A stretch of DNA of 16,456 bases from Candidatus Bathyarchaeota archaeon (GTDB taxonomy: Archaea; Thermoproteota; Bathyarchaeia; EX4484-135; B24-G1): contig QMYG01000002.1 of the NCBI GenBank assembly GCA_003662535.1, positions 1 to 16,456 on the forward strand, in the 5' to 3' direction. Below the pieces are notes generated by a model. It saw only the letters and a program-made list of their open reading frames with translations. It was not told the origin of the DNA and made no database searches. Position 1 is the stretch's first letter. Every line of letters starts with the position of its first letter. The translations under genes and the position numbers were made by a program. Positions 7,095 through 14,511 of this stretch are shown here, in pieces.

Positions 7095-7952
7095 CTATTT
7101 CTTACTTTTCTTTTTCTTCTCCTTCAGCGATTTAGCCAAAAACTTGAGCATAATCTTCTCCCTATCTCCCAAGTGCTCCCTAAGCTCTTCAGCCCTTCGA
7201 AGCCACTCCTCAGCCCTATCTAGGTCTTTCTTCCCCTCCAAGTAGATTCTTGTAAGTGCAAAGGCGGCGTAGACGCCTTCGTCCTGAGAGCGTCCTCTCA
7301 GCCTCCAGGCCGTCTCCAAGTCCCTTATTGCCCTGTCAAGCTTCCCCATCCTAGCCCAAGCGACCCCCCTGTTGTAATACGCTGAGACGTGGGTTCTGTC
7401 TAGCTCTATGGCTGCACTTAGGTCTTTTATTGCCTCCTCTAAAGAGCCGCTAAAGAGGTGGACTATGCCCCTGTTGCATCGGGCTTTGGCGTGTTTCGGG
7501 TCAAGCTCCACAGCTTTGGAGAGAACTTTTAGGGCGTCCTCGAACTGTCCATTGTTCACGTAGGATGTGCCAGACTGAACGAAGCACTCAACGGCGTCCC
7601 TTCTCAGCCTACGAGACAGAAAGCTGTTTCCAAGCCTATAAATTCCCTCAGAATTTCCCATACCGAACAGAAGCTTCCTAAGATTACGCAAATCCTCCAC
7701 AAGCTCCTCGTCCGAATCAGGATAATCGGTAACAACCCTAGATAGGTATATGTCGGGGCAGTGTAGGGCACCGTCTATTGTCTGAACGAAGCCGCATTCA
7801 ACCAGATGTTTTAGGTCTTCCTCCCACTCTCCCCCTAGCCCGAGGACGTTCTCCCGAACATTTTGAACCAAATGTGGGTTGGGGAAGAAGGTGTATCCTG
7901 CCCTTAGCAGTTTTATGCTCCAGAGTTCGCCTTTTGCTGTTCGTCCAGCCCC
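7095..7952 (-). CDS. winged-helix/TPR-repeat C-terminal part of a split STAND-like ATPase
   Basis: If read alone from the TTG at 7871 this is a 258-residue protein; the frame is open back to 7952 and encodes GELWSIKLLRAGYTFFPNPH before that TTG. That stretch plus VQNVRENVLG, LVECGFVQTIDGALHCPDIYLSRVV is the winged-helix-like linker that usually follows an archaeal STAND/AAA ATPase domain. Four TPR units follow at about residues 92-125, 126-159, 160-193 and 198-232 (counted from the TTG), e.g. AKARCNRGIVHLFSGSLEEAIKDL and SAYYNRGVAWARMGKLDRAIRDL, then a Lys-rich tail (KEKKKKSKK). TPRs mediate protein binding. The preceding frame (7913-8680) encodes the ATPase domain; the two overlap by 40 bases and make one coherent protein of about 528 residues if one A is added to the A4 run at 7932-7935. 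I therefore read this as part of one gene, not an independent one. Confidence 0.72.
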   Translation of the reverse strand, partial: GAGRTAKGELWSIKLLRAGYTFFPNPHLVQNVRENVLGLGGEWEEDLKHLVECGFVQTIDGALHCPDIYLSRVVTDYPDSDEELVEDLRNLRKLLFGMGNSEGIYRLGNSFLSRRLRRDAVECFVQSGTSYVNNGQFEDALKVLSKAVELDPKHAKARCNRGIVHLFSGSLEEAIKDLSAAIELDRTHVSAYYNRGVAWARMGKLDRAIRDLETAWRLRGRSQDEGVYAAFALTRIYLEGKKDLDRAEEWLRRAEELREHLGDREKIMLKFLAKSLKEKKKKSKK

Positions 7953-8680
7953 TCATAAACCGCCCTTTTGTCTCTTAAATTCAATGCTATGGAGGCCGGG
8001 GTTCCATCAAACACTTCCGGGTCGAAGTAGACTTGGAGAGTCTCCGCCAGTCTCTTTCCATCCCTTTCACTTAAATCCCCGAGCCTAACAACCGAGTCCC
8101 TAAATAAGGCCTGGTAAACTCCGGTCCTCTTTAGGTGTTGTAGCTCACTCTCGTCGCATGTGGCAACCACGAGGAGTTTTCCGCCAGCCCTCCTCAACTT
8201 AGATATGATATTCTCAACATTCACTAAGCTTTTCAAATACTTGTCCACATCGTCTAAGAATAGGACCAGAGTTCCAATCCACCTAAATATTGGAACTCGA
8301 TTCACGGACCTGTCGCACTTTAGGAGTAGCAGTCTACCTTTAATCTCACCGGACCTAGCCATGTGCTTCAGGGCCTCAAAAACAGACCTAGTCTTCCCGG
8401 AGCCCTCCCTACCAACGACCAAAACGCAACCCTTACTCCGAATTGCGTCTAAAATTTCGTTGTCATCCCTCCTCCTTATATAGGGGCTGGAGTAGTCAGG
8501 TATGCGACTCCTCAAAATTTTTAAGGCCTTTTCATTCTCCGCCTTAATGTCGGACATAGATAAAAGAACGCCGAGTTCTTTGAACATTTTACTGGGCCTC
8601 AAGACAAACTTATATAAAACGTAGACTAACATTGTGAGGGCTATGGTGGATAAAAGCGCTGTTTTTATCACGTCTAACAT
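7913..8680 (-). CDS. membrane-anchored STAND/AAA-like P-loop ATPase, N-terminal part of a split gene
   Basis: The 255-residue frame begins with one membrane helix (about 8-27) and a basic segment (FVLRPSKMFK), placing the rest in the cytoplasm. The P-loop is GREGSGKT (90-97); Walker B is TLVLFLDDVD (137-146); LLVVATCDESEL (169-180) is a sensor-like strand as in STAND/ORC-related AAA+ proteins; GDLSERDGKRLAETL is the usual start of the lid. The frame then reads QQKANSGA and stops, just where family members continue into a winged-helix linker. That continuation exists in the -1 frame (7095-7952). The protein would couple ATP hydrolysis to a membrane-tethered TPR scaffold; partners are unknown. 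GAGGGAGC just before the ATG at 8680 is a plausible ribosome site. It is divergent from the transporter at 8866. Confidence 0.78.
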   Translation of the reverse strand: MLDVIKTALLSTIALTMLVYVLYKFVLRPSKMFKELGVLLSMSDIKAENEKALKILRSRIPDYSSPYIRRRDDNEILDAIRSKGCVLVVGREGSGKTRSVFEALKHMARSGEIKGRLLLLKCDRSVNRVPIFRWIGTLVLFLDDVDKYLKSLVNVENIISKLRRAGGKLLVVATCDESELQHLKRTGVYQALFRDSVVRLGDLSERDGKRLAETLQVYFDPEVFDGTPASIALNLRDKRAVYEGLDEQQKANSGA

Positions 8681-8821
8681 GCTCCCTCAATAAAATTATT
8701 TTCCCCTACCCTAACTTAAACTTAACATAATTCCTAGTTGAAGGTTGATTGCGGAGAAAACTGCCAAAAAGCACGATATTATTCTTTTTAATCCCGTAAA
8801 TCTTGTTGGTTTTTGGAGAAT

Positions 8822-8833
8822 AAAATTTAAAAG
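8822..8833 (+). promoter_or_regulatory. TATA-like element of the Nramp-like transporter gene
   Basis: AAAATTTAAAAG lies about 38 bases before the ATG at 8866. It predicts a leader of about 10-15 bases containing AGAGGGG (8857-8863), a ribosome site very near the ATG. The rest of 8681-8821 is AT-rich divergent promoter region with no gene that I can see. Confidence 0.45.
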
Positions 8834-8865
8834 CAAATGGGCCTCTATCTAATTAAAGAGGGGAA

Positions 8866-10347
8866 ATGTCGAGGAAAAGTTCTAAGACGGTTAAGATGGG
8901 TTATGGCCCTCCATTAACCGTAACCGACGTTCCCGAGCCTCCGCCGCTCACCGCAAAGAACCTTGCTAAGTGGCTTGGCCCGAGTGCTATCGCTCTGGGC
9001 ATCGCCATCGGGAGCGGCGAGTGGCTGATTGGCCCCGCAGTCTACGTGAAGTATGGCCTGTCCATGTTCTGGATATGCACGATCTCAGCGACACTCCAAA
9101 CCCTAATGAACATCGAATACGCAAGATACACAATCACAACCGGTGAGCCCATCAGCATCGGTTGGATGAGGCTGTGGCCAGGCCCCGCCTTCTGGGCGAT
9201 ACTGACCTCTGTGGTCGGCATACTGCACGTAGCTTGGCCAGGCTGGGCCGCCGCAGGAGCAACGGCCATCACGGCCGCACAGCTGGGTAGACTGCCAACA
9301 GCGGCCGACAAACCCCTAGTCTTGGCGTGGGCTGCTGTAACCTTCATATTCTGTATGTTCTGGCTGTTAGTGGGCGCCAAGGTGGAGGCCACCTTAGAGA
9401 AGGTCTTCTGGGCTACAGTCTTCATACAGGTGTTCGCACTGTTAATAGTAGACATCCTTTACGTGCCGCCGAAACGATGGATTGAGGGCCTCATAGGCTT
9501 CTTCAACTTCGGCTACATACCGAAGGGCGCCAGCGCCATGGCGTTAGGCGCCCTAGCAGGCTACGCAGGGCTAGGAGGCTTCTACAACACAGCCATCTCA
9601 AACTACTATAGGGACAAGGGCTACGGAATGGGAGCAAAAGTCGGATACATCCCAGCCGTCTTCTTCGGCGGAAAGAAAGTAACCTTCTCCCCAGTCGGAG
9701 TAACCTTCGAGCCAACCAAGGAAAACCTAGAGAAGTGGAGACAATGGTTCAAGCTAGTAAGAATCGACCAGTGGCTCGTCTTCTGGCTCGGCGCTATGAT
9801 AGGTATGTACCTACCGGGCATGCTCTACAGAGAATATGCGTTGAGGCCTCTGAAGGGCTGGGCCGTCGCCGCCGTTCTGGCGGAGGGCCTAGCCGCCAGA
9901 TTCGGAACAATCGCTTGGACACTAACGTTGGCATACTCCTTCTTCCTGCTCTTCGACACCCAAGTCGGAGTCGTTGAGACCATCGTTAGGCAAGTCACCG
10001 ACATGGCTTGGTGGGGCTCTGAGAGGTTCAGGAAGTGGTGTAAGGAGGACATTAGGATACCCTACTACGGCGTGCTTGCACTCCTGTGGATTTGGGGCCT
10101 AATAGTAATTGCCACAGGGTGGAAGAGGCCCCTGTGGCTGCTGTGGCTCGGAGCCAACATCGCCAACCTAGCCTTCGTCATCTCAGCCATAGGAACCTTC
10201 TTCACAAACAGGAAGTTCCTGCCAGACGAGGTGAAGCCGCATCCCTGGAGGCAGGTCGTGCTAATACTGGCGGCGATATTCTTCGGCTTCTGGTACGCCA
10301 ACTGGTTCAAGGCGACGTTCATAACGCCCGGCAAGGGCTTCTTCTAA
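8866..10347 (+). CDS. Nramp-superfamily transporter lacking the canonical metal-binding motif
   Basis: A 493-residue protein with a Pro-rich cytosolic tail (residues 1-30) and about eleven hydrophobic segments. The start, KWLGPSAIALGIAIGSGEWL and VKYGLSMFWICTISATLQ with NIEYARYTITTGEP, follows the Nramp (SLC11) pattern GPG...DPGN...YG..LLW...Q...AR..I.TG. But the DPGN ligand motif of helix 1 reads GSGE, and the helix 6 MPH-type motif reads GYAGLGGFYN, so the Mn/Fe site is gone. An unusual polar insert (KVTFSPVGVTFEPTKENLEKW) lies between helices 6 and 7. Metal transport by the usual mechanism is therefore unlikely. The neighbours, convergent just downstream, are LutA/LutB-like lactate-oxidation genes, so a carboxylate or another solute is possible; this is inference only. 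Confidence 0.72.
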   Translation: MSRKSSKTVKMGYGPPLTVTDVPEPPPLTAKNLAKWLGPSAIALGIAIGSGEWLIGPAVYVKYGLSMFWICTISATLQTLMNIEYARYTITTGEPISIGWMRLWPGPAFWAILTSVVGILHVAWPGWAAAGATAITAAQLGRLPTAADKPLVLAWAAVTFIFCMFWLLVGAKVEATLEKVFWATVFIQVFALLIVDILYVPPKRWIEGLIGFFNFGYIPKGASAMALGALAGYAGLGGFYNTAISNYYRDKGYGMGAKVGYIPAVFFGGKKVTFSPVGVTFEPTKENLEKWRQWFKLVRIDQWLVFWLGAMIGMYLPGMLYREYALRPLKGWAVAAVLAEGLAARFGTIAWTLTLAYSFFLLFDTQVGVVETIVRQVTDMAWWGSERFRKWCKEDIRIPYYGVLALLWIWGLIVIATGWKRPLWLLWLGANIANLAFVISAIGTFFTNRKFLPDEVKPHPWRQVVLILAAIFFGFWYANWFKATFITPGKGFF

Positions 10348-10404
10348 GCCCCCCTAAAGCACCCAAATTTTTTCTTTGTTTGTGGTAAAGAAGGGGGGAT
10401 TGTT
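10348..10404. terminator. convergent intergenic region with T-rich terminator for the transporter gene
   Basis: After the transporter stop come C6 (10349-10354), then AAATTTTTTCTTTG (T6 at 10368-10373), an archaeal-type oligo-T terminator for plus-strand transcripts. A G6 run (10393-10398) could pair with the C6 run around a long loop. The minus-strand gene ends at 10405; no good T-run is visible for it here. Confidence 0.45.
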
Positions 10405-11715
10405 TTAGCTTTCTGTCATCCATGCTGTCCGTTTTTCTGGGGGTTCTCCGAAGGGGTTTTTGTATTTTTCCACGTTGCTCGGTAGTTCTCTTAGGGGTGG
10501 GGGTGTCATTCCAGCTTTTACGATGCGTTCTCTGAGCTTTTCCACCATGCCCACGATGTCTATGCCCATTGGGCAGACGTGGTTGCAGGCGCCGCACTCC
10601 GTGCAGGTGTATGCAAAGGTCGCCGCCTTCTCCAACCCGTGATAGAAGTAGGTGAGAACGGCTCCGATTTCACCCACGTAGCGGTATCCCATGATGTGCC
10701 CTCCCACCTCACGGTAGACGGGGCAGATGTTTATGCAGGCCCCGCACTTAATGCAGTAGAGAGCCTGCTTGAAGTCGGGGTCTTTAGCCATCTTCATCCT
10801 TCCATTGTCGAGGAGAACTATGTAGAGTTCTCTTGGGCCGTGAACTCCGACAACAGTCGTCAATTCGATGTCCGCCGTCCTGCTTGGCCCAGTGATTAGC
10901 GAAATGTAGCTCGTTAGTAGCTGGCCCGTGGCGTTTGGGCAGACGGCTTGACAGATTGTGAGGCCGTCCGCCACGGTCGGCACGAGCTTCTCAACCCCGG
11001 CCACGCAGATGTGGACTGGCGGGGCTGTCGAGACGAACCTACCGTTCCCCTCATTCGTAACTAGGAATATCGTCCCGAAGTCCGCTGATATTGCGTTTGC
11101 GCCCGTGATTCCTACCTCGGCTTTGATGTATTTTTCACGCAGTATCTCCCTCACGGCCCTAGTGAGCTTTTCTGCGTCCGGCGGGAGGCTCTTACCCGTC
11201 AGTCTCGAAAGTAGTTCCGCAATCTCCTCCTTCGGCATGTGCACCGCCGGAACCACTATGTGCGATGGAGCCTCCTTCTTCAGCTGTATTAGGAATTCCC
11301 CGAGGTCTGTCTCCACGACCTCTATGCCACGTTGCTCTAGGGCGTCGTTCAGGAAGGTTTCCTCGGTAGTCATGGACTTAGACTTGACGACGAGCTTGGC
11401 GTCATGCTGCTCGCAGATTTTCGCAACATACTCGTTTAGGTCTTTTGCATCCTTCGCCAAGTAGAAGACCCCGCCAAGCTCCTCGACAGCCTCCTTGGTA
11501 GACTGGATGAGCTCTGGCAGGTGCTCTATAGACCACGTCTTGATTTCCCTCGCTCTCTTCTCTATGTAGGAGTAGTATGGTAGACGGCTTAGGGCCCTCT
11601 TCCTAGCCGCATATATCGTTTCTGTCGCCCTGTCTAGGGCTGTCCTTAGCCTCTGGTTGTTAAGGGCGTCCCTGACCCTGTCTCTAAATTCCTGAAAACT
11701 CTCATCCCAACTCAT
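10405..11715 (-). CDS. LutB/LldF-like iron-sulfur protein with LUD domain
   Basis: The 436-residue protein has the LUD domain (about 65-300; includes VVKSKSMTTEE at 109-119 and GITGANAISADFGTIFLVTNEGNGR) followed by two [4Fe-4S] motifs, C321-x2-C-x2-C-x3-C331-P and C371-x2-C-x2-C-x3-C381-P. That is the layout of LutB/LldF, the electron-carrying subunit of the L-lactate (or related hydroxyacid) oxidation complex. It lies in the cytoplasm or at the membrane face. Its ATG overlaps the TGA of the LutA-like gene (ATGA at 11712-11715), so the two are translationally coupled. No LutC and no FAD-linked lactate or glycolate oxidase is in the window, so either these genes are elsewhere or the pair serves another 2-hydroxyacid or redox carrier. 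Length and both clusters are complete. Confidence 0.88.
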   Translation of the reverse strand: MSWDESFQEFRDRVRDALNNQRLRTALDRATETIYAARKRALSRLPYYSYIEKRAREIKTWSIEHLPELIQSTKEAVEELGGVFYLAKDAKDLNEYVAKICEQHDAKLVVKSKSMTTEETFLNDALEQRGIEVVETDLGEFLIQLKKEAPSHIVVPAVHMPKEEIAELLSRLTGKSLPPDAEKLTRAVREILREKYIKAEVGITGANAISADFGTIFLVTNEGNGRFVSTAPPVHICVAGVEKLVPTVADGLTICQAVCPNATGQLLTSYISLITGPSRTADIELTTVVGVHGPRELYIVLLDNGRMKMAKDPDFKQALYCIKCGACINICPVYREVGGHIMGYRYVGEIGAVLTYFYHGLEKAATFAYTCTECGACNHVCPMGIDIVGMVEKLRERIVKAGMTPPPLRELPSNVEKYKNPFGEPPEKRTAWMTES

Positions 11716-12461
11716 CCCTGCATCCCTCCCTCTACGGAGCGGAGGAGCAGTTCTGACAGGTCTAAAACCTCCATGCTCCTAGTCTCATACATGAGTTGGG
11801 AAATGTCCACCCCGTCCTTTAGCGTTAAAACGCAGGAGGGGCAGGCAGTTACGATGATTGTTGCCCCTGTCGCCTCAGCGTCCATCCTGATTCTCGTCGC
11901 CGCCATAGTTGTCGCTATCTCTGGGAAGGTGAGCCTCAGGTCTCCTCCAGCCCCGCAGCACCGTGCATCCTCACGGTTTCTAGGCATCTCCACAAACTCA
12001 ACTCCGGGAATAGCCCTAATCACGTTTCTCGGAGCCTCATAAACGCCTAAATGCCTTCCTAGGTCGCAGGGGTCGTGATAAGTTACTTTCACGTCAAGTT
12101 TCCTCGGCTTTATGGTCCCGTTTCTGATGAGTTCTTCGAAGAGCTGTGAGGTGTGCATGATTTTGAATGGGAGTTCCCCCACGAGCTTTGGGTATTTTTG
12201 TTTGAAGGTTCTGCAGCATCCGGGGCAGGGTGAGATTAGTGCGTCTACCTCTAGGCTGGCTAGGGTGTTGAGGTTTTTCTCGGCTAGGCGTTTTGCCTCG
12301 TCCGTTTGCCCGGAGAGCAGTAATGGGAAGCCGCAGCACACCTCGTCCTTCAGTATCGTGTAGTCTATGCCTGCGATTTCTAGGAGCCTCTTCGTCGCCC
12401 TAGCGACCTGCGGGGCGAAGTAGGCTGTTGTGCATCCAACCCAATATAAATACTTCGTCAT
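11712..12461 (-). CDS. LutA/HdrD-like protein with two CCG domains
   Basis: Two CCG (cysteine-rich) domains are complete. Counting from an upstream ATG at 12518, the first has C29, CCG at 61-63 and CPGCC at 98-102; the second has C151, CCGAGG at 187-192 and CPSC at 226-229. Such domains bind a noncubane [4Fe-4S] cluster in HdrB/HdrD and related oxidoreductases; LutA is the two-domain type. The start at ATG 12461 (MTKYLYWVGC) is preferred: GTTAAATTTC at 12507-12516 looks like its TATA box, and GGGAGG at 12473-12478 is a ribosome site. The ATG at 12518 would put the TATA element inside the coding region and add 19 residues unlike the family. It is the first gene of the LutA-LutB-like operon. 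Confidence 0.85.
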   Translation of the reverse strand: MTKYLYWVGCTTAYFAPQVARATKRLLEIAGIDYTILKDEVCCGFPLLLSGQTDEAKRLAEKNLNTLASLEVDALISPCPGCCRTFKQKYPKLVGELPFKIMHTSQLFEELIRNGTIKPRKLDVKVTYHDPCDLGRHLGVYEAPRNVIRAIPGVEFVEMPRNREDARCCGAGGDLRLTFPEIATTMAATRIRMDAEATGATIIVTACPSCVLTLKDGVDISQLMYETRSMEVLDLSELLLRSVEGGMQG

Positions 12462-12578
12462 TTCCCTTTTTGCCTCCCGGGTGCTCAAAACCGATGGCGC
12501 ATGAAAGAAATTTAACATTATGCCAAAGAAATCGGCAGTTTCTGTGGGTGAATGTGTAAAACTTGGGATAGGGCTTTT

Positions 12579-13580
12579 TCAGGGTAGGGGTTTTGCGGGT
12601 ATCCCTAGCCTACGTTCCAGCTCCCTTGCGAAGGTTTTTGCGTAGCCCTCCCTGTAGTTGTCGGTGATTACGAGTTTTGGCTTGGCCTCCTCCACGTAGG
12701 CTAGGAGGCCTGGGAAGTCTGCGTGGTCGCTTAGTGCGACCACGTATTCCCTGTCGCTTATCTTCCTTACCGGGGCTCGGAACTCCCATCCAGTCAGGTA
12801 TATGCGTGGGGCGTCTACGTCTATGCGGCTTCTGGAGTTTATGTGGTGCAGCGCTATGTAGGGCTGTCTGCGTGCAATAAGCTCTCTCGCCTCCTCGGAG
12901 TTCCATGCGATGTAGTCGCCTAGCCGCATCCCGTAGCGTTCGCAGACCTTAGAGACTTCGAGAACCTTCTTGGGCAGGATGACGGGCGCCCAAACCTCGG
13001 AGTCGAAGAGAATCTGCATGACCTCCTGAAGCTTCCCGTGATAGCCTAGAATGCAGACTGGGCCGTTGCTCAGCTGTTGCTCCACGAGCTCCGTAAACAT
13101 CCTCTCTATGATGTGCCTTGGAGGCCTAACATGGTTTGGAGCGCCGTAGGTCGCCTCCATAACCAGCACGTCTACGTCGAGGGCGGGGGTTCCCGGAAAC
13201 TTGAAATCACCCGTGTAGGCTATGCGTGTCCCGTTCTCCGTTTCGAGGAGGACCTGCGCCGAGCCGATTATGTGGTCTGCGTAGCGAAGCTCGAGAACGC
13301 CGTCTGGTAGTTCGAGACGCTCTCCATAATTTAGGGCTGAAACCTTGCCTATTCTTAGGTCTACGCCCCTGAGCACTTGTAAGATGTCTCTGGTGGCAGG
13401 CGTCATAACCACTTTCCTGCAGTATCTCAGGCTTCTCTCAAGCCCTAGAATGTGGTCGTAGTGGGCGTGCGTTACAACCCTTACGGGTCTACAATCCTTG
13501 TGGGCGTCGCAGGCGACTCTACGCCCTAAGAGTATTGCGCCGCTGCTGGATATGCTGGCTCCCACAGCCCCGAGAGTCAA
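12579..13580 (-). CDS. beta-CASP/metallo-beta-lactamase-fold nuclease-like protein (Artemis/SNM1-like)
   Basis: The protein (333 residues from TTG 13580; 341 from TTG 13604) has metallo-beta-lactamase motifs THAHYDH (45-51), ADHIIGSAQ with H111, TGDF with D133, and beta-CASP-type features: VLVMEATYG (147-154), GYHGKLQEVMQIL, YLTGWEFR and LSDHADF (291-297), numbered on the long form. This fits archaeal homologues of SNM1/Artemis or ligase-associated exonucleases, hydrolases that cut nucleic acids with two metals. The usual THHG-type ending is replaced by VITDNYREGYA, as in DNA-acting members that lack the last His. Whether the substrate is DNA or RNA cannot be said. TTG 13580 has GGAGG seven bases upstream. 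The E2F-like gene ends 28 bases before this start, so they form one operon. Confidence 0.78.
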   Translation of the reverse strand: MTLGAVGASISSSGAILLGRRVACDAHKDCRPVRVVTHAHYDHILGLERSLRYCRKVVMTPATRDILQVLRGVDLRIGKVSALNYGERLELPDGVLELRYADHIIGSAQVLLETENGTRIAYTGDFKFPGTPALDVDVLVMEATYGAPNHVRPPRHIIERMFTELVEQQLSNGPVCILGYHGKLQEVMQILFDSEVWAPVILPKKVLEVSKVCERYGMRLGDYIAWNSEEARELIARRQPYIALHHINSRSRIDVDAPRIYLTGWEFRAPVRKISDREYVVALSDHADFPGLLAYVEEAKPKLVITDNYREGYAKTFARELERRLGIPAKPLP

Positions 13581-13608
13581 AGACTTTCCTCCAAGCCCGA
13601 ACAAAAAT

Positions 13609-13902
13609 TTAGGGGACGCCCCTAACCTTAACCCTTAGCGGCTCAACCCCGACTATCCTAGCACGCACAGGACTGTGGGTTACGGAGTCTATGAGGCCCT
13701 CCACGACAACCTCTCTGCCTACGAGTTCTCCCCCGCCAACCCAAGTTACGTGCTTCCTAGTCCTTTTAATGACGCCCATCGCTTCCAGAACTGATAGGAT
13801 GTCGTATAGGCGTCTTTCTGGCACTATGCTTTTCAACTCTTCTGTCGTGCATTCGTTCTTCTCAATTATGTAGTCGATGACCATCTTGGCGTAATTGAAC
13901 AT
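13609..13902 (-). CDS. small protein with an E2F/DP-like winged-helix domain
   Basis: The protein is 97 residues from ATG 13902. The stretch at 39-57 of the longer form reads ERRLYDILSVLEAMGVIKR, followed by TRKHVTWVG. The eukaryotic E2F/DP DNA-binding domain has RRIYD-x-x-NVLE-x-I-x-LI and then K-x-H-I-x-W-x-G; RRxYD contacts the DNA bases. The preceding helices (YAKMVIDYIIEKNECTTEELKSIVPE) also fit. The C-terminal 40 residues (REVVVEGLIDSVTHSPVRARIVGVEPLRVKV) are beta-rich and unrecognised. Whether this is homology or convergence within the winged-helix fold needs profile comparison, but the match is close. A TATA box, CCTATAAAT (13931-13939), places the transcription start near 13909, which fits ATG 13902 or TTG 13908; the ATG at 13932 lies within that box. 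It is followed by the beta-CASP nuclease-like gene. Confidence 0.8.
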   Translation of the reverse strand: MFNYAKMVIDYIIEKNECTTEELKSIVPERRLYDILSVLEAMGVIKRTRKHVTWVGGGELVGREVVVEGLIDSVTHSPVRARIVGVEPLRVKVRGVP

Positions 13903-13930
13903 GCTCAATCCAGCCCACCTTCCAGAAGCC

Positions 13931-13939
13931 ATTTATAGG
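13931..13939 (-). promoter_or_regulatory. TATA box of the E2F-like/nuclease operon
   Basis: Minus-strand CCTATAAAT is a near-ideal archaeal TATA box. Its centre is about 33 bases before ATG 13902 and 27 before TTG 13908, so the transcript is leaderless or nearly so. Confidence 0.6.
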
Positions 13940-13974
13940 TATCTGAAAGCCATTTAATAGAGTTTCTAGCCCCC

Positions 13975-14511
13975 TTAGCAGAGTATTCTACCCTTCATCC
14001 GTCTCCTCGCCTCTATGTAGAGCGGGTGGATGGCTGGTAGACTGGCTGTGGACTTTTCCTGCTCAACCCTCAGCCCTAAGCTCAGCTCTATAACCTCAGG
14101 TATTACCTGATGCGCTAGGTGCTCCGTCGGCCTGCCGAGAACCACCTGCGGGCAGTGCGGGTCTACGTAGACGTAGAAGAGCCTGCCCATGTAGACGTAT
14201 TGCGCCTTACTGGCACTGCCGTACTTTGGCCACTTCAAAACCTTGAAGGGCCAAAGCTTGCAGGCGAGGGGCTTCATGTCCTGCAGGCCGCAGAGGGCGA
14301 CACTACCCAAATTATAAAGGAAAACGCAGCTCCCATCCAACGTTTTACGCAGGTAAAACTTCCCCCCATCCATCCGTGTGTATCTGACGCCGAACCTCTT
14401 CGCTATGGTAGCCCACTCCTCAACACTCAAAACTACCTCAAACTCTCTACAACAGAGGCCGCAGGCGTTGCATCTCCAATCCATAACGTAGCTCCAAGGG
14501 ATCGGCCTCAT
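13975..14511 (-). CDS. YkgJ-family cysteine-cluster protein
   Basis: This 178-residue protein has the YkgJ (CxxCxxCC) cluster at C14, C17, C20 and C21 in CNACGLCCREFEV, followed by the usual VLSVEEWATIAKRFG helix, and later Cys residues at 62, 74, 84 and 120 (the DGSCVFL and ALCGLQDMKPLACKLWPF segments typical of the family). These should bind zinc or an iron-sulfur cluster; no enzyme activity is known for most members. The ATG at 14511 lies against an inverted repeat (14511-14530). ATG 14484, preceded by GGAG at seven bases, is an equally good start and would leave the repeat in the leader. The gene lies 57 bases from the Cys-rich gene upstream and may share its transcription or use its own TATA element near 14531-14540. 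Confidence 0.8.
   Translation of the reverse strand: MRPIPWSYVMDWRCNACGLCCREFEVVLSVEEWATIAKRFGVRYTRMDGGKFYLRKTLDGSCVFLYNLGSVALCGLQDMKPLACKLWPFKVLKWPKYGSASKAQYVYMGRLFYVYVDPHCPQVVLGRPTEHLAHQVIPEVIELSLGLRVEQEKSTASLPAIHPLYIEARRRMKGRILC

Noticed and set aside
9042-9455. 137-codon open frame on the minus strand
   Set aside because: Opposite strand of the transporter gene; Ala/Ser-rich shadow of its hydrophobic helices.
10958-11464. 168-codon open frame on the plus strand
   Set aside because: Antisense to the LUD domain of the LutB-like gene; Ser- and Phe-rich shadow sequence with no family features.
12462-12518. 19-residue N-terminal extension of the LutA-like protein
   Set aside because: It contains the likely TATA box, and the ribosome site points to ATG 12461.
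13903-13932. 10-residue N-terminal extension of the E2F-like protein
   Set aside because: Its ATG lies inside the TATA box, so it would be upstream of the transcript start.
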